From: Actinomycetes bacterium | Lineage (GTDB): Bacteria; Actinomycetota; Acidimicrobiia; Acidimicrobiales; Microtrichaceae | Assembly (NCBI GenBank): GCA_023423215.1 | Contig: JAFAFZ010000337.1 | Span: 1 to 17,739 of the forward strand | Reading direction: 5' to 3' | DNA: 17,739 nucleotides | Shown: one piece after another, positions 8,177 through 15,367 of the stretch | Numbering within the stretch: the first letter of the stretch is position 1 | How the letters are laid out: every line of letters begins with the position of its first letter | The notes under the pieces: model-generated | Databases searched by the model: none | The model's input: the letters and a program-made list of their open reading frames with translations, nothing else | Told to the model about the DNA's origin: nothing | Position numbers and translations under genes: made by a program

Positions 8177-9934
8177 TCAGCCGGCCGGGATGGGCGGCGG
8201 TTCGTCGAGCCAGATGCGACGTTCCGGGAAGTACACGACCACCTCGGCGTTGGGCTCGACCTCCTCGAAGTCGATGCCCGTGGCGGTCATCCAGTCCTCG
8301 AACTGCTGGGCGGAGGCGGTGCCCTGGACGAAGATCCACGGGCAGTTGCCCAGGTGCTCGGCCTGGTCGACGTAGAGCGGGTTGCGGTTCTCGTAGGTGG
8401 TCGCGGTGACGATCTCCTCGTCGCTCGCGAACATCAGCCGGTGGCCGCCGGCCCAGTAGTCGCCCAGCGCGCAGCGGGCCCCGCGCTCGGACAGCAGCTC
8501 GACCACCGGATCGAGCGAGATCCCGACGGGGTGGTGCCAGGCCAACGAGGCGGACAGCGACACGATCGGCAGGGTGGCCACGGCGGCTGCGGCGAGCAGG
8601 TCGCGCCGCCACTTCGCCGCCATCACGAGGCCGAGCACCGGCGAGGCGAAGATGATGTAGCGCAGGTTCACGTACAGCGGCCCGGTCTGGGAGCTGATGA
8701 TCATGAAGACGATCGGGACCGAGGCGGCGAACACCGCGAAGAGCGCTTCGTTGCGACGGCGGGACGGGCGCAGGATCTGGAACAGCAGCAGCGCCACCAT
8801 CGCCCAGAACCCGGCGATCCAGATCCAGCCCGAGAACCAGGAGCCGGTGGTGTAGGCGCCCATGGGCGCCTTGAACCCCAGGAAGCCGGGCAGCTGCTCG
8901 GTGAAGAAGAGCTCGGCCCGACCGACCGTGTCGACGAGCTCGCCGCGGTCGCCGTAGTTGTTGCGCCGCGAGACCCCGAAGACCATGAGGAACAGCCAGG
9001 GGAAGGCGCCGACGCCCACGCCGAAGGCGCTCAGCGCCACCGGTCGCAGCACGAGCCAGGTCCGGTGCAGCCAGGAGCCGGGGCGCTCCCACGCGTCCCT
9101 CACCACGCGCCAGCCGAACCACAGGTACAGCGGCAGCGTCAGGTAGAGCGAGCCGGGGTTGATCCAGAGCCCGAGGCCGGTGGCGAACCCCGCCAGGACC
9201 AGCCCCCACCGGGTCGGCACGTCGCTGCCGAGCGCGACCTCCGCAGGACGGCGCCGCTCCATGCGCAGCAGGAGCAGCGTCGCCACGAGCCCGGCGGTGA
9301 TCGACGGGACGAAGTACATCGTCGCCCGGCTCGTGAAGTACACGCCTGCGATCGGCGAGCACCAGACGCCCGCCGCGGCCAGCGCGGCGCGTCGTGGTCG
9401 CCAACCCACCTGGCGGCCGATGAAGAACGCGAGCACGGCGTTGGCGACGGCGAGCAGCACCGTCGGCAGCCGCAGCCCCACCACGTTCAGCCCGAAGATC
9501 CGGATCGAGATCGCGTCCACGAACATGAACGGCGAGCCGCCGTAGGGCTGGTTGCGCATCAGCAGCGGGAACTCCCCCCGCAGGAGCTGGCGTGCCATGA
9601 GCCCGAGCTCGGACTCGTCGGAGTCGGGCACCGGATCGACGTTCCAGTAGTACTGGTAGCGCAGCCAGATGCCGACGCCGATGCCGAACAGGACCACCAG
9701 GCCGACGACCCAGGTGACCGGGTCCCGCCACGGCGGCCGGGGGGACGGGTCGGCGTCCTCGTCGTCGACCGGGACCTCGCCACGATCGTCGCCGTCGCCG
9801 CCCTCGATCGAGGGGCGTCCGTCGTCGACCGGCGCGTCCGTCGTGGGGACCTCGGGGTCGAGGTCGCTGCTCGGGTCGGTGTCCGCTCCGGTGACCCCCG
9901 CACCGTCGACGTCCGCTCCCGTGGGCGTGGTCAA
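8177..9934 (-). CDS. Polytopic GT39-like (GT-C fold) glycosyltransferase
   Basis: A 585-residue integral membrane protein. Residues 1-72 are hydrophilic, rich in Asp, Pro, Thr and Gly, and presumably disordered. The first span (about 74-93) is followed by an extracytoplasmic loop DSDESELGLMARQLLRGEF (104-122), with the acidic Asp-Glu pair (106-107) expected of the GT39/ArnT/PMT catalytic loop. Eight or more further hydrophobic stretches follow, then a soluble C-terminal domain (about 490-585) that ends in a Pro-rich tail. Such enzymes use a polyprenyl-phosphate sugar on the outer membrane face, so this one may glycosylate the exported glycan or a protein; that is inference. The start is TTG at 9934 with GAGGA 6 bases upstream. 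Hairpins lie on both sides, so it is probably transcribed alone. Confidence 0.85.
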   Translation of the reverse strand: MTTPTGADVDGAGVTGADTDPSSDLDPEVPTTDAPVDDGRPSIEGGDGDDRGEVPVDDEDADPSPRPPWRDPVTWVVGLVVLFGIGVGIWLRYQYYWNVDPVPDSDESELGLMARQLLRGEFPLLMRNQPYGGSPFMFVDAISIRIFGLNVVGLRLPTVLLAVANAVLAFFIGRQVGWRPRRAALAAAGVWCSPIAGVYFTSRATMYFVPSITAGLVATLLLLRMERRRPAEVALGSDVPTRWGLVLAGFATGLGLWINPGSLYLTLPLYLWFGWRVVRDAWERPGSWLHRTWLVLRPVALSAFGVGVGAFPWLFLMVFGVSRRNNYGDRGELVDTVGRAELFFTEQLPGFLGFKAPMGAYTTGSWFSGWIWIAGFWAMVALLLFQILRPSRRRNEALFAVFAASVPIVFMIISSQTGPLYVNLRYIIFASPVLGLVMAAKWRRDLLAAAAVATLPIVSLSASLAWHHPVGISLDPVVELLSERGARCALGDYWAGGHRLMFASDEEIVTATTYENRNPLYVDQAEHLGNCPWIFVQGTASAQQFEDWMTATGIDFEEVEPNAEVVVYFPERRIWLDEPPPIPAG

Positions 9935-9967
9935 AGCATGTCCTCGTGTCCGGCGGAGTGGACGCGA

Positions 9968-9973
9968 AACCTA
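9968..9973 (-). promoter_or_regulatory. Putative -10 box (TAGGTT) upstream of the GT39-like gene
   Basis: The minus strand reads GGTAGGTT. TAGGTT fits TAnnnT and would start RNA near 9961, about 27 bases before the TTG start and its GAGGA site. This repeats the arrangement seen at wzm. There is no recognisable -35. The box lies between the hairpin at 9995-10015 and the gene. Confidence 0.35.
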
Positions 9974-9994
9974 CCATCGGGGGCGCCTCGCTCC

Positions 9995-10015
9995 CCGGAC
10001 CCCCGGGCGGTCCGG
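9995..10015 (-). terminator. Perfect 7-bp hairpin downstream of the LpdA-like gene
   Basis: The minus strand reads CCGGACC, a seven-base loop GCCCGGG, then GGTCCGG. It lies 27 bases after the TAG stop at 10043 and before the next promoter candidate, which is where a terminator is expected. It has no T-tract. Confidence 0.42.
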
Positions 10016-10042
10016 CGACGCCCGCAGGGGTGGTTCCGACGG

Positions 10043-11407
10043 CTACTCGGCGGCCTCGGCCAGTGCCTCGGCGAGCGCCGGGTGCACGAACAGGCTCTCG
10101 GCGATGTCGCTGACCCGCAGGCGGTTCGTGACCGCCACGGCGAGCACCGAGATGAGCTCGGCCGCGTGGCGCCCGACGATCGATCCGCCCAGCACGACAC
10201 CCGTCGCCGGGTCCGAGATGATCTTCACGAAGCCGCGCGGGTCGTTGTTGATCAGCGCCTTCGCCAGCGAGACGAACGGCACCTTGGTCACGCGGACCTT
10301 GCGGCCCTCGGCGAAGGCGTCCGCCTCGGCCAGGCCGACGTCCGCGATCTCGGGCTCGGTGAAGATGGCGGACGCGGCCTTCTCGTAGTCGATGTGGCGG
10401 TGGTCGACCTTGTGCAGGCCCATCACGTGCTCGGCGATCTTGCGGCCCTGCATCGACGCGACCGAGGCGAGCAGCAGCTTCCCGGACAGGTCGCCCGCCA
10501 CGTATATGTGGGGCACGTTGGTGCGCAGGTGGTGGTCCAGGTCGCGCACCCAGGGGCCGTCCATCTCGACGCCCACCTCGGCCAGGCCCAGCCCCTCGGA
10601 GTTCGGGATCGAGCCGATCGCCAGCAGCACGTGGCTGCCCTCGGCGACACGCCCGTCGTCGCAGCGGAGCAGGACGCCGCCGGCGTCGTCGCGCTCGAGC
10701 CCGACCGCGCGGGCGCCCTTGTAGAGCCGCACGCCCCGGCCGAGGAAGTCCTCCTCGAGCACGGCGGCGACCTCGGGGTCCTTGTTCGGCAGCACCTGCT
10801 GGCGCGAGACGATGAGCGTGACCTTCGACCCGAAGCTCGAGAACAGGTGCACGAACTCGACGCCGGTCACGCCGGAGCCGACGACGATCAGGTGCTCGGG
10901 CATCTCCTTCGGCGGGTAGGCGTCGCGCGTGGTCAGGACGCGGTCGCCGTCCGGCGTCGCCCACTCCGGGATCCGGGGACGGCTGCCGGTCGAGACCATG
11001 ATCGCGTCGGCCTCGACGGTCAGCTCGCCGTCCTCGGTCGTGGCGACCACGGTGTGCGGATCGGCCAGGCGGCCGGTCCCCTGGACCAGGCGCACGCCCT
11101 GGCTCTCGAGCAGGCGGCGGTTGGACTGCTCCAACCGAGAGGTGATCGAGCCGATGCGGTCGCGCAGCGAGTCCAGGTCGACCGCCGGAGCCTGCACGCC
11201 GAGCCCCATGCCGGAGGACTCCCGGATCTGGTTGAGCGCGCCACCGGTGAAGATCATCGCCTTCGACGGCACGCAGTCCCACAGGTTCGCCGCGCCGCCG
11301 ATGACGTCGCGCTCGATCAGGGTCACCTCGGCGCCGAGCCGTGCGGCGTAGGTCGCGGCCTGCGTGCCCGCGGGGCCGCCCCCGATGATGACGAAGCGGA
11401 GGCTCAT
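10043..11407 (-). CDS. lpdA: LpdA-like NAD(P)H-dependent flavoprotein (disulfide reductase family, one redox Cys missing)
   Basis: A 454-residue protein with the lipoamide dehydrogenase/glutathione reductase fold. The FAD site is VIIGGGPAG (6-14), a second Rossmann motif VVGSGVTGVE is at 175-184 for NAD(P)H, the FAD motif IYVAGDLSG lies near 310, and the dimer domain ends with FVHPALAEAL. The active-site helix reads GGAANLWDCVPSK (37-49): Cys45 is kept, but the usual first cysteine (GGTCxNxGCxPSK) is Ala40. It therefore cannot form the usual redox disulfide. The same change is known in mycobacterial LpdA (Rv3303c), a quinone reductase rather than a lipoamide dehydrogenase, so I infer an NAD(P)H:quinone-type oxidoreductase. 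The ATG at 11407 has no ribosome site but a TAGCCT box at -12, suggesting a leaderless message. It is not obviously part of the glycan pathway. The family call is firm, the exact substrate is not. Confidence 0.9.
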   Translation of the reverse strand: MSLRFVIIGGGPAGTQAATYAARLGAEVTLIERDVIGGAANLWDCVPSKAMIFTGGALNQIRESSGMGLGVQAPAVDLDSLRDRIGSITSRLEQSNRRLLESQGVRLVQGTGRLADPHTVVATTEDGELTVEADAIMVSTGSRPRIPEWATPDGDRVLTTRDAYPPKEMPEHLIVVGSGVTGVEFVHLFSSFGSKVTLIVSRQQVLPNKDPEVAAVLEEDFLGRGVRLYKGARAVGLERDDAGGVLLRCDDGRVAEGSHVLLAIGSIPNSEGLGLAEVGVEMDGPWVRDLDHHLRTNVPHIYVAGDLSGKLLLASVASMQGRKIAEHVMGLHKVDHRHIDYEKAASAIFTEPEIADVGLAEADAFAEGRKVRVTKVPFVSLAKALINNDPRGFVKIISDPATGVVLGGSIVGRHAAELISVLAVAVTNRLRVSDIAESLFVHPALAEALAEAAE

Positions 11408-11413
11408 GGGTGC

Positions 11414-11419
11414 AGGCTA
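11414..11419 (-). promoter_or_regulatory. Putative leaderless promoter -10 box (TAGCCT) of the LpdA-like gene
   Basis: The minus strand reads GGTAGCCT, six bases (GCACCC), then the ATG at 11407. TAGCCT occupies -12 to -7 if RNA starts at the A of the ATG. There is no purine-rich ribosome site. Both facts fit a leaderless transcript of the kind common in actinobacteria. Confidence 0.45.
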
Positions 11420-11507
11420 CCGGCGCCCACCGCCGTCCCGTGACCGCGCTCGGGACCATCGGCGTGGCGTGCGGCACCACGTCGACCGCTGCTCCGCGTG
11501 CCTCCGG

Positions 11508-11513
11508 TAGCGT
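11508..11513 (+). promoter_or_regulatory. Putative leaderless promoter -10 box (TAGCGT) of the small coiled-coil gene
   Basis: GGTAGCGT ends eight bases before the ATG at 11522, with no Shine-Dalgarno sequence between them. This is nearly the same layout as the divergent gene at 11407. GTCGACC at 11481-11487 is a weak -35 candidate with a spacer of about 20 bases, longer than normal. Confidence 0.42.
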
Positions 11514-11521
11514 GCCCGTCG

Positions 11522-11794
11522 ATGACCAGCCCAGAGGACGAGCGACGCATCGAGGAGCTCGAGCAGACGATCATCCAGCTGCGACGCGACCTGCTCACGA
11601 CGCGTGACGCGCTCATCGGCGCGCAAGCCGAGTCCGCGGTGCTGAAGGTCCGCAACCGCGAGATCGAGGTGCGGGTCGCACAGGTCGAATCCGCGCTGGC
11701 GACGCACACGCGGCTCACCCGGGCCGGCGGACGGGTGGTCGACCACCGGCTGACGCGTGGCCTCTGGCGTCGCTGGAAGCAGCTGCGGGGCTGA
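11522..11794 (+). CDS. Small coiled-coil protein of unknown function
   Basis: This is the only plus-strand gene I accept. It gives 90 residues from ATG 11522 (MTSPEDERRIEELEQ); an in-frame GTG at 11498 is less likely because the -10 box lies between them. Residues about 6-66 form a continuous heptad pattern with Ile/Leu/Val at core positions (RRIEELEQTIIQLRRDLL, then AESAVLKVRNREIEVRV). The end is strongly basic, with aromatics (RGLWRRWKQLRG, 79-90), and could lie on a membrane or bind an acidic partner. There are no catalytic motifs, signal peptide or membrane span. The opposite strand here has no recognisable gene. It lies between rmlD (convergent) and the LpdA-like gene (divergent). I do not recognise the family. 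A scaffolding role in the glycan machinery is possible but unsupported beyond location. Confidence 0.7.
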   Translation: MTSPEDERRIEELEQTIIQLRRDLLTTRDALIGAQAESAVLKVRNREIEVRVAQVESALATHTRLTRAGGRVVDHRLTRGLWRRWKQLRG

Positions 11795-11807
11795 GCCCGA
11801 GCCGGGC
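11795..11807 (+). terminator. Short hairpin directly after the small coiled-coil gene
   Basis: GCCCG-AGC-CGGGC forms a perfect 5-bp stem with a three-base loop, beginning at the base after the TGA. It has no T-tract. Its position between convergent genes is the main reason to consider it a terminator. Confidence 0.3.
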
Positions 11808-11838
11808 GACGCCCTGGGCGGTCGGGGCGCCGGGCGTC
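11808..11838. terminator. Inverted repeat in the convergent intergenic region
   Basis: GACGCCC (11808-11814) and GGGCGTC (11832-11838) are perfect inverted repeats around a 17-base GC-rich centre, and the right arm includes part of the rmlD stop codon. It may work as a bidirectional terminator between rmlD and the small plus-strand gene. The large loop and lack of a T-tract keep confidence low. Confidence 0.3.
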
Positions 11839-12685
11839 AGGCCGTGAGGGCGGCGACGACCTCGGCGAGCGGCTCGCGGAAGTCGCGGCTGGGCGTGAAC
11901 CCGTGCGCACGCCAGGCGAAGCCGTCCAGCACCGAGTTGGCGGGGCGCGGCGCAGGGCGGGGCGGGTCCAGCTGGTCGGTGCGGATCGGCGAGATGCGGT
12001 CGGGGTCGTGCCCGGCGGCCGAGAACACCTCACGGGCGAACTCGTACCAGCTGACCGCACCCTGGTTCGTGGTGTGGAAGATCCCGGGGACCCGCTCGAC
12101 CGCGAGCTTGGCGAGCATGGCGGCCAGGTCGCCGGCGAAGGTCGGGTGGCCGATCTGGTCGTCGACGAAGTTCAGGGTCTCGCGCTCGGCGGCCAGGCGC
12201 AGCAGGGTCTTCACCATGTTGGCGCCGTGCGCGCCGCACACCCACGAGGTCCGCGCGATCGTCCACCCCGGGTCGATCTCCATCTCGCCGCCGAGCTTGG
12301 TCCGCCCGTAGACGGACTGCGGGTTCGGCCGGTCCCACTCGACGTAGGGGTCGGCCTTGGTGCCGTCGAACACGTAGTCGGTCGACACGTAGACCAGGTG
12401 GGCGCCGACGCGCCGGGCGCCGTCCGCGACGAACCGGGTGGCGACGCAGTTGACGGTGTAGGCCGTGTCCGGCTGCTCCTCGCACAGGTCGACCGCGGTG
12501 AACGCGGCGCCGTGCACGATCGCGTCGGGTCGCCAGCCGGTGATCACGCCGAGCACGTCGTCGCGATCGGTGAGGTCGTGCTCGGGCAGGTCCAGCCCGA
12601 GCACCTCGTGCTGGGGCTGCGCGCCGAGCAGCTGCACCAGCTCGGTGCCGAGCTGGCCCTTCGAGCCGGTGATCAGGATGCGCAC
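11837..12685 (-). CDS. rmlD: dTDP-4-dehydrorhamnose reductase
   Basis: A 282-residue short-chain dehydrogenase/reductase of the extended type. It reduces dTDP-4-keto-L-rhamnose to dTDP-L-rhamnose with NAD(P)H, the last step of the pathway. RILITGSKGQLG (2-13) is the nucleotide-binding motif with the typical GQLG of RmlD. VYVSTDYVFDG (98-108) and YGRTKLGGE (126-134; Tyr126, Lys130) form the catalytic set. AAFTAVDLCEEQ (60-71) matches the family's substrate-side loop. Its length is normal. The start is GTG at 12685 with AGGGG 6 bases upstream, 9 bases after the rmlB stop. It is the last gene of the rml group, and the convergent inverted repeats beyond it suggest the transcript ends here. Confidence 0.95.
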   Translation of the reverse strand: MRILITGSKGQLGTELVQLLGAQPQHEVLGLDLPEHDLTDRDDVLGVITGWRPDAIVHGAAFTAVDLCEEQPDTAYTVNCVATRFVADGARRVGAHLVYVSTDYVFDGTKADPYVEWDRPNPQSVYGRTKLGGEMEIDPGWTIARTSWVCGAHGANMVKTLLRLAAERETLNFVDDQIGHPTFAGDLAAMLAKLAVERVPGIFHTTNQGAVSWYEFAREVFSAAGHDPDRISPIRTDQLDPPRPAPRPANSVLDGFAWRAHGFTPSRDFREPLAEVVAALTA

Positions 12686-12694
12686 GCCGGACCC

Positions 12695-13663
12695 CTATCG
12701 GTTCTTGACCCGCTGGAGCAGCGGCTCCCACCAGTCCTTGCGGTCCCGGTAGAAGCGCACCGTCTCGTCGAGCGCGTCGTCGAAGTCGTGGGACGGGGTC
12801 CAGCCCAGCGCCCGCACCTTGTCGGTGGCGATCGAGTAGCGGCGGTCGTGGCCCTGGCGGTCCTCGACGTAGTCCACCGAGGACTCGTCCTTGCCCAGGT
12901 GCGCGAGCAGCCGGTCGGTGATCTCGCGGTTGGTGAGCTCGTTGCCGGCGCCGATGTTGTAGATCTGGCCGACCTCGCCCCGACGCAGCACCAGGTCGAC
13001 GCCCTCGCAGTTGTCGCGGACGAACAGCCAGTCGCGCACGTTCAGCCCGTCGCCGTAGAGCGGCACGTTGCGCCCCTCGAGCAGGTTCGTCACGAAGAAC
13101 GGGATCAGCTTCTCGGGGAACTGGTACGGGCCGTACTGGTTCGACGAACGGGTGAGCACGAGCGGCAGGCCGTAGGTCTCGTGGTAGGCCAGCGCCACCA
13201 GGTCCGAGCCGGCCTTGGCCGCCGAGTAGGGCGAGCGGGGCTCGAGCCGGTCGGTCTCGACGAAGGAGCCCTCCTCGATCGAGCCGTAGACCTCGTCGGT
13301 CGAGATGTGCAGGAACCGCTCGACGCCGACCTGCGAGGCGACGTCGCACATGACGTTCGTGCCCAGGCAGTTGGTCCGCATGAAGACGTCGGGGTCCAGC
13401 AGGGAGCGGTCGACGTGGCTCTCGGCCGCGAAGTGCACGACCGCGTCGTGGCCCGGGAGCGCCTCGGCGACCGCGGCGCGGTCGCAGATGTCGCCCTGCA
13501 CGAACGTGAAGCGCGGATCGTCCTCGAGGTCGGCCAGGTTCTCGCGGTTGCCGGCGTAGGTCAGCGCGTCGTACACGGTGACCTCGTCCTCGGTCGTCGC
13601 CAGGACGTGGTGCACGTAGTTGGATCCGATGAAGCCGGCTCCGCCGGTCACGAAGAGTCGCAT
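12695..13663 (-). CDS. rmlB: dTDP-glucose 4,6-dehydratase
   Basis: A 322-residue extended SDR enzyme that converts dTDP-D-glucose to dTDP-4-keto-6-deoxy-D-glucose. VTGGAGFIGSN (5-15) binds NAD+. HISTDEVYGS (119-128) carries the Thr122-Asp123-Glu124 triad, and SPYSAAKAGSD (144-154) carries Tyr146 and Lys150. RSSNQYGPYQFPEKLIPFF is the characteristic RmlB substrate segment. The ATG at 13663 has GAGAGGG just upstream and gives the normal family length. The same frame stays open to 14278, but that part only shadows rmlC. It starts 20 bases after the rmlC stop. Confidence 0.96.
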   Translation of the reverse strand: MRLFVTGGAGFIGSNYVHHVLATTEDEVTVYDALTYAGNRENLADLEDDPRFTFVQGDICDRAAVAEALPGHDAVVHFAAESHVDRSLLDPDVFMRTNCLGTNVMCDVASQVGVERFLHISTDEVYGSIEEGSFVETDRLEPRSPYSAAKAGSDLVALAYHETYGLPLVLTRSSNQYGPYQFPEKLIPFFVTNLLEGRNVPLYGDGLNVRDWLFVRDNCEGVDLVLRRGEVGQIYNIGAGNELTNREITDRLLAHLGKDESSVDYVEDRQGHDRRYSIATDKVRALGWTPSHDFDDALDETVRFYRDRKDWWEPLLQRVKNR

Positions 13664-13683
13664 GGGCCCTCTCTGGTGCGTCG

Positions 13684-14250
13684 TCAGGTGCGGAGCGCGA
13701 CGTGCGGCTGCCACTGCGGCTCGAGCTCGGAGCGCAGCGGGTTCGCCTGGTCCCGGGCGGACAGGATCGGGTCGGTCACGCCCCAGTCGGCGCCGATGGC
13801 CGGGTCGTCCCACGCCACGCCGAGCTCGTCCGCCGGGTTGTAGTAGCCGTCGACGAGGTACGTGATCGTCATGTCGGTGAGCGACGCGAAGCCGTGGGCG
13901 ACCCCCGGCGGGATGTACACGCCCAGGTGGTTGTTCGGACCGCCGTCGACCTCTCCGAGGTCCAGCTCGAGGGTGGCGCCGTCGGTGGCGCTCCCGGTGC
14001 GCAGGTCGTGCAGCACCACGCGGGCGTGGCCGCGGGGCACGTACCAGTAGTCGGACTGGTGGAGGTGGTAGTGCAGTCCCACCAGGCAGCCGGCGACTCG
14101 GTCGCCGCGGTTGCCCTGGATCATCTCCCGGCCCTTCGGGAACCACTCGCGGCGGTAGGTCTCGACGAAGAAGCCGCGCTCGTCGCCGTGGAGCGTGGGC
14201 GTGACGACGTACACGCCGTCGATCACCTCGGAGGGGACGATGTCTGGCAT
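13684..14250 (-). CDS. rmlC: dTDP-4-dehydrorhamnose 3,5-epimerase family protein (variant active site)
   Basis: A 188-residue cupin. Family hallmarks are DERGFFVETYRR (23-34), catalytic His60 in VGLHYH, IPPGVAHGF (113-121) and YLVDGYYNPADELGVAWDDP (131-150), which holds the expected catalytic Tyr and the typical YNPxxExGxxWDDP run. The central strand differs from standard RmlC: after His60 it reads HLHQSDYWYVPRG, where the family has Gln and a conserved KLV segment, so the usual lysine is absent. The step fits the missing rhamnose pathway member between rmlA and rmlB, so C3/C5 epimerisation of dTDP-4-keto-6-deoxyglucose is most likely. An altered outcome, such as single epimerisation, cannot be excluded. 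The ATG overlaps the rmlA stop by one base (TGATG), with GAGG 7 bases upstream. Confidence 0.88.
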   Translation of the reverse strand: MPDIVPSEVIDGVYVVTPTLHGDERGFFVETYRREWFPKGREMIQGNRGDRVAGCLVGLHYHLHQSDYWYVPRGHARVVLHDLRTGSATDGATLELDLGEVDGGPNNHLGVYIPPGVAHGFASLTDMTITYLVDGYYNPADELGVAWDDPAIGADWGVTDPILSARDQANPLRSELEPQWQPHVALRT

Positions 14251-15356
14251 CAGATGACCTCGACGCGGGAGTGGTCACCCAGCATGAGCCGGATGGCGGA
14301 CGGGCGGGCGTCGCTGCGACGGGCGACGACCTGCTTGCCGACGAGCGAGTCGGTCACACGCGGCAGGTCGAGGATCTTGGACTCCTCGAGGATGATCGAG
14401 TGCTCGAGCTCGGTGCCGCGGATCTCGCAGTCGTAGTACACCGAGGTGTAGGGGCCGATGTAGCTGTCGACGATGCGCGTGCGCTCGCCGATGACGGCCG
14501 GGCCGCGGATGTGCGAGTTGATGATCTCGGCGCCGGCCTGGATGACGACGCGACCCTCGAGCCGCGAGGTCTCGTCGACGGTGCCCTCGACCGAGGGCTC
14601 GATCGTCTCGAGCACCAGGCGGTTGCCCTCGAGCAGCGGCTCGAGCTTGCCGGTGTCCTTCCACCAGCCCTCGAGGACCTCGTGGCGCACCTTGTGCCCG
14701 TGGTCGATCAGCCACTGGATGGCGTCGGTGATCTCGAGCTCGCCGCGGGGCGACGGGTCGATCGTGCGGACCGCCTCGTGGATCGAGCGGTCGAAGAGGT
14801 ACACGCCGACGAGCGCCAGGTCCGAGGGCGGGTCCTTCGGCTTCTCGACGAGGCGCACGACGTGGCCGGCGGCATCGAGCTCGGCGACGCCGAAGCGCTC
14901 GGGGTCGTGCACCCGCGTCAGCAGGATCTGCGCGGACGGGGCCTGCTGGTCGCCGTCGAGGCGCAGCTCGGCGGCCGCGGCGCGGTCCTGCTCGAACGCC
15001 TCGACGAACTCGGCGATGCCCTGCCGCAGCAGGTTGTCGCCGAGGTACATCACGAAGTCGTCGTCACCCAGGAAGTCCTGCGCGATGAGCACGCAGTGGG
15101 CGAGCCCCTCGGGGGCGTCCTGGGGGATGTAGGTGACGTCGATCCCCCACCGCGACCCGTCGCCGACCGCGGCGCGGATCTCGTCCGCCGTCTCGCCGAC
15201 GATGATGCCGACCTCGGTGATGCCGGCCTCTGCCATGTCCTCGATGCCGTAGAACAGGATCGGCTTGTTCGCCACGGGCACGAGCTGCTTGGCGCTCGTG
15301 TGCGTGATGGGACGCAGCCGGGTCCCGGCCCCGCCGGAGAGGATGAGTCCCTTCAT
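14250..15356 (-). CDS. rmlA: Glucose-1-phosphate thymidylyltransferase, long form
   Basis: A 368-residue nucleotidyltransferase that makes dTDP-glucose from dTTP and glucose-1-phosphate, the first step to dTDP-rhamnose. The signature GLILSGGAGTRLRPIT starts at residue 3. MYLGDNLL carries the metal-binding Asp, VEKPKDPPSDLALVGVYLFD is the sugar-binding segment, and WWKDTGK is typical of this branch. The C-terminal 100 residues hold left-handed beta-helix turns (VVIQAGAEIINSHIRGPAVIG, in two parts), as in the long RmlA form (about 355 residues) rather than the tetrameric short one of about 290. The ATG at 15356 gives the standard MKGLILSGG start. It has no clear ribosome site. A GGTAGAAA stretch 14 bases upstream coincides with the stop of the preceding gene, and coupling to that gene (11-base gap) is the alternative. 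Confidence 0.95.
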   Translation of the reverse strand: MKGLILSGGAGTRLRPITHTSAKQLVPVANKPILFYGIEDMAEAGITEVGIIVGETADEIRAAVGDGSRWGIDVTYIPQDAPEGLAHCVLIAQDFLGDDDFVMYLGDNLLRQGIAEFVEAFEQDRAAAAELRLDGDQQAPSAQILLTRVHDPERFGVAELDAAGHVVRLVEKPKDPPSDLALVGVYLFDRSIHEAVRTIDPSPRGELEITDAIQWLIDHGHKVRHEVLEGWWKDTGKLEPLLEGNRLVLETIEPSVEGTVDETSRLEGRVVIQAGAEIINSHIRGPAVIGERTRIVDSYIGPYTSVYYDCEIRGTELEHSIILEESKILDLPRVTDSLVGKQVVARRSDARPSAIRLMLGDHSRVEVI

Positions 15357-15367
15357 GGGCGATGTTT

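Noticed and set aside
9931..9939. Two-codon frame ATG CTT TGA overlapping the TTG start of the GT39-like gene
   Set aside because: It could act as a tiny regulatory frame, but such a short match is expected by chance and nothing else supports it.
7079..11443. Very long plus-strand open frame (over 1400 codons), and similar ones at 30-1925, 2417-4627, 4441-5775, 5944-7347, 11903-13843 and 14271-15476
   Set aside because: All lie antisense to genes with clear families. Their products are His/Arg/Asp/Val/Gln-rich with no motif. They are open only because stops are rare at this base composition.
11469..11477. Palindrome GTGC-G-GCAC between the divergent promoters
   Set aside because: It is too short to call an operator in a GC-rich intergenic region, and no second copy was seen.
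8136..11480. Minus-strand open frame of about 1100 codons crossing the LpdA-like and GT39-like genes
   Set aside because: It is in a different frame from both real genes, crosses their intergenic region and has the Arg/Pro/Gly composition of a shadow.
13664..14278. Upstream in-frame extension of rmlB
   Set aside because: It lies over rmlC in another frame. The ATG at 13663 has a ribosome site and gives the normal RmlB N-terminus.
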